This document shows positions 58,506 through 64,000 of a DNA stretch of 64,000 nt, one piece after another. The stretch covers positions 62,001-126,000 of the forward strand of contig NZ_FRCP01000014.1 of NCBI RefSeq assembly GCF_900142955.1, written 5' to 3'. A model generated the notes under the pieces. It saw nothing but the letters and a program-made list of their open reading frames with translations. It had not been told where the DNA came from and did no database searches. Each line of letters opens with the position of its first letter. The first letter of the stretch is position 1. The translations under genes were made by a program, and so were the position numbers. This stretch comes from Anaerosporobacter mobilis DSM 15930. Lineage in GTDB: Bacteria > Bacillota > Clostridia > Lachnospirales > Lachnospiraceae.

Positions 58506-61096
58506 GGAATCAAAAAGTAGTACGAAGACTATCTTTTCGCTCATTTACAGCAAGTCGTACCAGAAATATGGTGGCTATATTAGCGATAGCATTAACAACG
58601 ATTCTGTTTACAACTTTATTCACCGTTATAATCTCTCTAAATTATACATCACAACAACAGACGATGCGTATGGTAGGGGGCTATTCTCACGGTGGATTTA
58701 AGTATCTTACGTTTGAACAGGTAGAACAGCTGTCAAAACATCCATTAGTGAAAGAATTCGGTTATAGTGTGATGTTAGCAATGCCAGATAAAGAGCCTTT
58801 CACAAAGAGACAAGTTGAGATGCGTTATGGCACAGATACAGCAGCCAAGATGTACTTTTGTAATCCTACAACTGGAAGAATGCCAAGAGAAAAAAAGGAA
58901 ATAGCCATGGATACCGCTGTCCTTGATCTGCTCGGTGTACCTTATAAGGTAGGCGAAGAGATTACGCTACCTTATACATTCGAAGGCAAAGCGGTAGTGG
59001 ATACTTTCACGTTAAGTGGGTATTGGGAGTCTGATCCAGTAGCAAGGGCAAGTGAAGTATGGCTATCAAAGGAATATGTTTTAGAGAAATTAGATGGATA
59101 TAATCCTTCTCTAGATAACAATATGTTTGGTACGTGGTCGCTTGATATAATGTTTGCTAATTCAAAACATATCGAGAAAAGTCTTCAAACGATTGCCCAA
59201 GATAATGGATATACAATAGACGATAGTTCTACCGATAATTTTTTGGATTATGGCGTGAACTGGGCGTATACATCAACTCATTATGAGAATGGTGAACAAA
59301 TGAAGATGACCATAGCTCTAATAGCAGGCCTAGGATTTATTATTTTTGTTGGTTATCTGATAATCTATAATATATTTGGAATCTCGGTTATGAATGATAT
59401 GCATTTCTACGGATTGTTGAAAACAATTGGAACAACGAAGAGGCAAATCAAAAGAATTATTCGATATCAGGGGCTTATGCTTTCCGTTATCGGTATACCA
59501 ATTGGACTGTGTTTCGGATACGTACTGGGTAATTCGTTTGTTAAGATAATGGTGTCAAGTTTATCGAATAAGACGACGTATGTTACCTTTAATTCATGGA
59601 TATTCATTGGTTCTTCCTTTTTCGCATTACTAACTGTAATGATTAGCTGTAGTAAACCGGGAAAAATGGCGGCGAAAGTATCACCGATTGAAGCGGTGAG
59701 ATATTCAGAAGGAAACCAAAACAGTAATAAAAGAATGAAGAAGGAGAAGAAGGGAAAGCACGGGGCTCGAATTTATCGAATGGCAATTGCGAACGTAAGA
59801 AGGAACAAAGGTAAGACAACATTAGTCATTGTTTCTTTGACATTGAGTTTGGTTCTATTCAATACCATCTTTTCTTTTACAAAAGGCTTTAGTATGGATC
59901 GTTTGCTGGATCGATTCGTTATTTCGGATTATTTACTAGGTAGTGCGAAATATTTTCAAGCAAATCTTCGTAGTGATGATGATGGGGTTAGTGAAAGCTT
60001 TATTGAGGAAGTAGAGTCGAAGGGGTATACAACCAGAAGTGGACGTATTTATCAAAGTAATGGAATAGCACAAGCAAGATTTACACAAGATGAATTAGTA
60101 GAATATTGTGCAAGATGGGGTGGTTCTGAGTATGTGGAATATATTAAGAGTCTTTTTGCTTCAGGGGATAACGAGATGTTTTGGTATATTGACATATATG
60201 GATTAGATGATTATCCACTAGAGAAGATGACATTAGTCGAGGGAGATGTGTCAAAGATTGAAGATTCTGATACGAAGGGAATAATCCAAATTGTTGGTGA
60301 AGATGACTACGGAAATCCAGAAACAGAAACTATAATAAAAAATGTAGGCGAAAAGTTAATAATTCATTATGTTGATGAATTGGAATATGATGCAGACAAC
60401 AACTTAATTGAAAAGAGATCACATGATGTAGAGTATACAATTGTCGCAACTATGATGATGCCAAATGCCATGAGTACACGTAGTTATGGTAGCCCACAAT
60501 TTGCCTTACCAAGTAATTCTTACCTAAAAGACGCTGGGAATTCCACGACAATGGCTTATATGCTTGATATTGATGATACCAAGATTAAGGAGATGGAAGA
60601 GTTCATAAGTAGCTATACGAAGAATGTTGAAAAGGATATGGACTATGAATCAAAGAAATACATGGAGGATGAATTCAGTAATTATAAGAATATGTTCTTA
60701 CTTGTGGGTGGTGGTGTCACTGTTGTAATTACAATCATAGGAATTTTGAATTTTGTGAATACAATGATTACTAGTATCCAGACCAGAAAGAGGGAATTTG
60801 CAGTGTTGCAAAGTATTGGGATGACGGGAAAGCAACTCCGCATGATGGTAATGATAGAAGGACTATTCTATACGGGTGCAGCACTAATAGTAGCATGTAT
60901 AATCGGAAGTATTGTTAATGTGGTAGTATTACAATCTTTCGAGAGTATGTTATGGTTTTATCAATATGAATATAGTATTGTAGCTATTGTAGCATTAGCA
61001 CCGGTATTCATTCTGTTAGGTGTTGGTTTGCCGGCTATCGTATATAAGAGTATGGTGCGTAAGAGTTTAGTAGAACGCATGAGAACAACGGATTAG
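58493..61096 (+). CDS. FtsX-like ABC permease with two large extracellular domains
   Basis: The 867-residue permease has one N-terminal helix (about 25-50), a long outside domain (about 60-270), three helices (about 275-400), a fifth helix near 430-450, a second outside domain (about 470-705) and three final helices (about 715-850). Two FtsX modules are seen, the second around GGGVTVVITIIGILNFVNTM with TRKREFAVLQSIGMTGKQL. With the ATPase it forms a mechanotransmission-type complex. The gene pair behind a two-component system points to antimicrobial peptide response, though export of another substrate is possible. Confidence 0.88.
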   Translation: MYKVRNQKVVRRLSFRSFTASRTRNMVAILAIALTTILFTTLFTVIISLNYTSQQQTMRMVGGYSHGGFKYLTFEQVEQLSKHPLVKEFGYSVMLAMPDKEPFTKRQVEMRYGTDTAAKMYFCNPTTGRMPREKKEIAMDTAVLDLLGVPYKVGEEITLPYTFEGKAVVDTFTLSGYWESDPVARASEVWLSKEYVLEKLDGYNPSLDNNMFGTWSLDIMFANSKHIEKSLQTIAQDNGYTIDDSSTDNFLDYGVNWAYTSTHYENGEQMKMTIALIAGLGFIIFVGYLIIYNIFGISVMNDMHFYGLLKTIGTTKRQIKRIIRYQGLMLSVIGIPIGLCFGYVLGNSFVKIMVSSLSNKTTYVTFNSWIFIGSSFFALLTVMISCSKPGKMAAKVSPIEAVRYSEGNQNSNKRMKKEKKGKHGARIYRMAIANVRRNKGKTTLVIVSLTLSLVLFNTIFSFTKGFSMDRLLDRFVISDYLLGSAKYFQANLRSDDDGVSESFIEEVESKGYTTRSGRIYQSNGIAQARFTQDELVEYCARWGGSEYVEYIKSLFASGDNEMFWYIDIYGLDDYPLEKMTLVEGDVSKIEDSDTKGIIQIVGEDDYGNPETETIIKNVGEKLIIHYVDELEYDADNNLIEKRSHDVEYTIVATMMMPNAMSTRSYGSPQFALPSNSYLKDAGNSTTMAYMLDIDDTKIKEMEEFISSYTKNVEKDMDYESKKYMEDEFSNYKNMFLLVGGGVTVVITIIGILNFVNTMITSIQTRKREFAVLQSIGMTGKQLRMMVMIEGLFYTGAALIVACIIGSIVNVVVLQSFESMLWFYQYEYSIVAIVALAPVFILLGVGLPAIVYKSMVRKSLVERMRTTD

Positions 61097-61157
61097 AAGA
61101 AACGCATATGAGGAGCTATTTTAAATAATAAAAAAATAAATATAAATAAAAATTGAT

Positions 61158-61200
61158 AGTAAAAAACCAAATGCAAAGAAATGTATTTGGTTTTTTTACT
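61158..61200 (+). terminator. Terminator after the permease gene
   Basis: Arms AGTAAAAAACCAAATGCA and TGTATTTGGTTTTTTTACT, nearly perfect, 5-base loop, T-run inside the right arm. Confidence 0.8.
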
Positions 61201-61253
61201 ATTTATGATAGCTTGATTAACAAACTGTGATACCAAATTACGTAAGAAAGGTA

Positions 61254-61436
61254 TTATTTATATTTTGAATTATTTGTATTTTGACTGTCTTTATATGCAT
61301 TCGTTGTTTTGCTTTCCGTATGACTGTTTTCAGTATAACCCGCTTCGGCAGCAGTTTTTTCTGTAACCTCACCTTTAACTGGACTATGAGGAATTACTTG
61401 GTCTTCTCTTAAACTATGATTGTTATTGATTGACAT
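61254..61436 (-). CDS. Small hydrophilic protein
   Basis: A 60-residue frame with an excellent ribosome binding site (AAAGGAGAATCTT just before ATG on the minus strand). The sequence is polar: LREDQVIPHSPVKGE, then TEKTAAEAGYTENSHTES. No cysteine, membrane part or known motif. Expressed alone from an AT-rich upstream region. Possibly a small spore- or stress-related protein, but this is a guess. Confidence 0.55.
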   Translation of the reverse strand: MSINNNHSLREDQVIPHSPVKGEVTEKTAAEAGYTENSHTESKTTNAYKDSQNTNNSKYK

Positions 61437-61503
61437 AAGATTCTCCTTTCGTATTAAATTTATATTTTACATACGTAGTATCTGTAAAAAACGATATTTT
61501 ATT

Positions 61504-61576
61504 TAGTTAATTACGAAACTTTTAAAATGCAAAAAAACATAGATATTTTTGCATTTAAAAGTTTCGTAATTGACTA
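61504..61576. repeat. Inverted-repeat hairpin element, copy 2
   Basis: Ends TAGTTAATTACGAAACTTTT and, at the right, AAGTTTCGTAATTGACTA preceded by TTTTGCATTTA. The arms pair over about 30 bases with only a T:G at position 5 of the outer word. Shares its outer 15 bases with 3138-3218, including the same T/C difference between the two ends. Confidence 0.75.
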
Positions 61577-61688
61577 ATATGCTTAAGAGCCAGAAGTGAT
61601 TAATTAAATGGTTGGAGTTTTGCTGTAACAAATTATCAGGAGGGGTTGAATGTTTGCAACATTTATTCCTCTTTTTGTGTCGTTAATG

Positions 61689-62753
61689 TTATTTCTTAGG
61701 TTCTGTAACTATAACCTTACATTTGACTTTGGTACCATCTTCAGATGCATAGACGTAGGCAGTACCTTTCTTTAATGCTGTAATTGTACCATTATTGGTT
61801 ACTTCTACAACATTAGAATTACTACAAGACCATACGGGAGTGTTTCCAGAGGACACTGTTGCATAGAGTTTGGTACTCTGATCAACTACTAACGATACTG
61901 TCGTTGTACTTAATTCAATGGTTGGAGAATTAACAATCACGGTACAAGTCTTTGTAACACCATCAATAGTAGCAGATATAAGGGCTGTTCCGTGCTTTAT
62001 AGCAGTTACGCTACCTTTTTCATCAACAATAGCTACACTTTTCTTATTCGTTTTCCATTTGGGAGTTAGATTTGAAGATATTTTGGCACTTAGAAGATAG
62101 GTTTGGCCGCGATATAGAGATAGAGTTGTTTTATTCAAAGACACTTGCGGAGATTTGACTTTCACTTTGCAAGTCTCACTAGTACCATCAGCAGATATTG
62201 TAATAATGGCATCTCCAGGTTTCATACCAGTAACCAAACCGTTCTCATCAACGGTAGCGATACTTTTTTTATTAGCTTTATAGGTTACAGGAGCACCAGT
62301 TGAAGTACTTGATTTTAACAAAAAGGTTTCGCCATGCTCTAACGAGATGTTTGTTTCATTCAAGGTTATTGTGGTTTTGTTGACTGTTATCTTGCAACTC
62401 GATTCAGCACCTTTTATTTTGGCGGTTATTGTGACTTTGCCAGATTTTTTGGCAAGTACTTTTCCGTATGTATTAACAGATGCTATTTTTGAATCACTGC
62501 TTTTCCATGTAGGAAGCGCGCCTGTGGAAGTAAGTGCAACTAGATATATGCTATCACCAATTGCAAGAGTTTCATCATAATTTGTGAGTACTATAAAAGG
62601 ATAGGTGCTAAGTGAAGTGGTTTTGGCATGAATACGTTGAGTTTTCGTATAAAAGAGTGTGCTAGTGAATAATGCGAGAAGTACAAGAATAATAAGAGAT
62701 TGTTTTGTACGTGCAATACAAGATTTCTTTTTTGAATTTTTGTTTGATTGCAT
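61689..62753 (-). CDS. Secreted protein with four Big_2 (Ig-like) repeats
   Basis: The 354-residue protein has an N-terminal membrane helix or signal (SLIILVLLALFTSTLF, about 19-34) and four Big_2 repeats of about 75 residues, each ending with a pattern such as SIATVDENGLVTGMKPGDAII or VAIVDEKGSVTAIKHGTALI. Such domains are adhesion or spacer modules of surface proteins. No enzyme domain or anchor is visible beyond the N-terminal helix. A GGAGGAA precedes the ATG (minus strand). Confidence 0.87.
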   Translation of the reverse strand: MQSNKNSKKKSCIARTKQSLIILVLLALFTSTLFYTKTQRIHAKTTSLSTYPFIVLTNYDETLAIGDSIYLVALTSTGALPTWKSSDSKIASVNTYGKVLAKKSGKVTITAKIKGAESSCKITVNKTTITLNETNISLEHGETFLLKSSTSTGAPVTYKANKKSIATVDENGLVTGMKPGDAIITISADGTSETCKVKVKSPQVSLNKTTLSLYRGQTYLLSAKISSNLTPKWKTNKKSVAIVDEKGSVTAIKHGTALISATIDGVTKTCTVIVNSPTIELSTTTVSLVVDQSTKLYATVSSGNTPVWSCSNSNVVEVTNNGTITALKKGTAYVYASEDGTKVKCKVIVTEPKK

Positions 62754-62776
62754 AGAAGTTCCTCCATTCTTAAATT

Positions 62777-62982
62777 TAAGATTCTTAAGTTACGAGTATA
62801 AAACTAAGATTCTAATAAAGTAAGAGGAATAAATGTTACGTAGAATACGTGTTGCAAACATAAGGTAAGTATATAACAGATTTGTAATTTTGACAAGTAA
62901 TTGTGTTAAATTGTAAATAAACTAATAAGTTATCAAATAAGCACTACCAAGTTGTCCTGAATTTGAAATATTAAGATTCTTA
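62777..62982. promoter_or_regulatory. Three copies of a TAAGATTCTTA-type motif in a divergent region
   Basis: The near-palindrome TAAGATTCTTA is at 62777-62787, with a form TAAGATTCTAA at 62805-62815 and another perfect copy at 62972-62982. The last one ends 3 bases before a TATAAT (62986-62991). The two flanking genes encode secreted proteins, so a shared regulator is plausible. Confidence 0.5.
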
Positions 62983-63019
62983 GTATATAATGTCAATATA
63001 ACGAAGAAGGGAAAGTATA

Positions 63020-64000
63020 ATGGTGAGGAAAGTTAAGATTAGTAGAATTACGAGAGTAATTTGTACATATGGTTTGCTGACGAGTTTATCTACTTCAATA
63101 CCATCACATGCTATGAATGGAACTTTAATTAATGTGGCATCAGAACATGTGAATTCAGAGGAAAATAATACTATAGACATTAGTACGCAAGAAGATAACA
63201 AGCAAGAAGACAATAACCAAGAAAATAATAACCAAGACAATAATGTGCCGGAAAATAATCCGGATTTAGATAATCCAGATGACAATAACACGGAAGAAGT
63301 AAAGGAACCGATATATAAGGCAGTTAAGGATACGATATATGTTAAGAAACAAAGCAGTGTTTATGAAGAGCCAGATACTAGCAGTAAGAAAATTGGTACA
63401 GCGACATTATATAAGAAGTATACAAGAGTAGGTATTGGTGAGAATGGTTACGATCAGATCGAATTCGACGGGGGTATTGCATATATTGCGTCAAGTAATG
63501 TTACAACGAAAAAACCATCTGTACCAACCGATATTGTGGATATAGAAGATAAGAAGTATGATTATAATGAGATGAAAAAGGACCTAGAACAGCTGAATGT
63601 ATATTATCCAGATTATGTTACGGTGCAATCCATCGGTAAATCAAGTGATAATAGAGAAATCTATAGTGCGGTTTTAGGTAATCCAGATGCTAAGAAGCAC
63701 ATACTGATACAAGGAAGTATGCATGCAAGAGAGTATATTAATACGCAATTACTTATGTCACAACTGGAGTATTATCTAATTAGATACGAGAATGGGACAT
63801 ATAATGGAGTCTCATATAAGAAGATGTTTAATGAAGTAGCGGTTCATATTATTCCCATGGCAAATCCAGATGGTGTTACTTTAAGCCAGTATGGACTTAA
63901 TGGAATTCAAGATAAAAAGTTGGCTATGTCACTAAAAGGTATGCAAAAATCAAGTAATTTTGCAAGATGGAAAGCGAATGCAAAAGGCGTTGATTTGAAT
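63020..64000 (+). CDS. Secreted M14 zinc carboxypeptidase, N-terminal part (cut by window edge)
   Basis: The frame opens with ATG at 63020 after AAGAAGGGAAAG and is still open at the window end (327 codons). Residues about 1-30 look like a signal peptide (IPSHA near 27-31). A low-complexity Asn/Asp/Glu/Gln linker follows (about 44-93), then an SH3-like domain (KDTIYVKKQSSVYEEPDTSS, KKIGTATLYKKYTRV). The M14 domain starts near 185: SIGKSSDNREIYSAVLG, ILIQGSMHAREYI (zinc His and Glu) and HIIPMANPDGV. The late zinc histidine and catalytic glutamate are beyond the edge. Confidence 0.88.
   Translation, partial: MVRKVKISRITRVICTYGLLTSLSTSIPSHAMNGTLINVASEHVNSEENNTIDISTQEDNKQEDNNQENNNQDNNVPENNPDLDNPDDNNTEEVKEPIYKAVKDTIYVKKQSSVYEEPDTSSKKIGTATLYKKYTRVGIGENGYDQIEFDGGIAYIASSNVTTKKPSVPTDIVDIEDKKYDYNEMKKDLEQLNVYYPDYVTVQSIGKSSDNREIYSAVLGNPDAKKHILIQGSMHAREYINTQLLMSQLEYYLIRYENGTYNGVSYKKMFNEVAVHIIPMANPDGVTLSQYGLNGIQDKKLAMSLKGMQKSSNFARWKANAKGVDLN

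Overview
The window is AT-rich, gene-dense, low-GC Firmicute DNA, most likely from an anaerobic or aerotolerant clostridium of the Lachnospiraceae. This is judged from gene content and style: GGAGG ribosome binding sites, T-box and FMN riboswitch leaders, an SPL-type radical SAM protein, superoxide reductase with ferritin, and a very large secreted GH81 beta-1,3-glucanase. A plant-polymer degrader such as Lachnoclostridium (Clostridium) phytofermentans would fit, but species cannot be proven from the sequence alone.

Layout. 0-4.6 kb: an edge-truncated acetyltransferase, a methyltransferase, an AAA ATPase, a membrane-anchored kinase-like fragment, a stand-alone FakA-like domain and an M42 aminopeptidase. 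4.7-7.8 kb: an overlapping operon of TMD, NBD, TMD and MerR genes, an ABC exporter whose parts are split. 7.8-11 kb: small enzymes (NUDIX, histidine phosphatase, two GNATs). 11-14.6 kb: T-box-controlled threonyl-tRNA synthetase, an HD hydrolase and a DedA protein. 14.7-19.5 kb: a PadR/HAAS membrane-protein operon with twin operators, then an anchored alpha/beta hydrolase with LytTR and DUF3021 genes. 19.6-24 kb: a TcyP-like cystine symporter with a CoA-disulfide-reductase-like flavoprotein, a DUF454 protein, a rhomboid protease and tRNA-Gly(GCC).

24.0-31.3 kb is an integration hot spot. The 3' end of tRNA-Gly is repeated at 27.9 kb (identical 22 bp) and, diverged, at 31.25 kb. A decayed tyrosine integrase lies next to the tRNA. 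The two segments between the repeats carry an RsgA-like GTPase behind a leader-peptide/attenuator, an APH-like kinase, a CHAP protein, a prenyltransferase-fold protein and a DUF89 phosphatase. From 31.3 to 37.2 kb a looser accessory series follows (GNATs, DJ-1/PfpI, DUF3788, nucleoside phosphorylase, aminoglycoside nucleotidyltransferase-like), with a second degenerate copy of the attenuator sequence and a broken acetyltransferase.

37.2-41 kb is a complete ribDEBAH riboflavin operon behind an FMN riboswitch. A TetR regulator with a palindrome at the next promoter precedes a three-cofactor enoate-reductase-type enzyme (42-44 kb), then superoxide reductase and ferritin, then the 1566-residue GH81 protein (45.4-50.1 kb). 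50.5-55.8 kb holds aroA, a QueG-like Fe-S protein, a Cys-rich small protein, a radical SAM protein, a methyltransferase and signal peptidase I. 56-61 kb is a two-component system plus ABC transporter of the peptide-sensing type. The right end has a small hydrophilic protein, a four-repeat Big_2 secreted protein and the first 327 codons of a secreted M14 carboxypeptidase.

No CRISPR array, rRNA or intact transposase was seen. The strongest unexplained signals are the tandem tRNA-anchored repeats with small cargo, the attenuator-controlled RsgA, the rearranged ABC exporter, and an about 75-80 bp terminal-inverted-repeat hairpin present in two copies.
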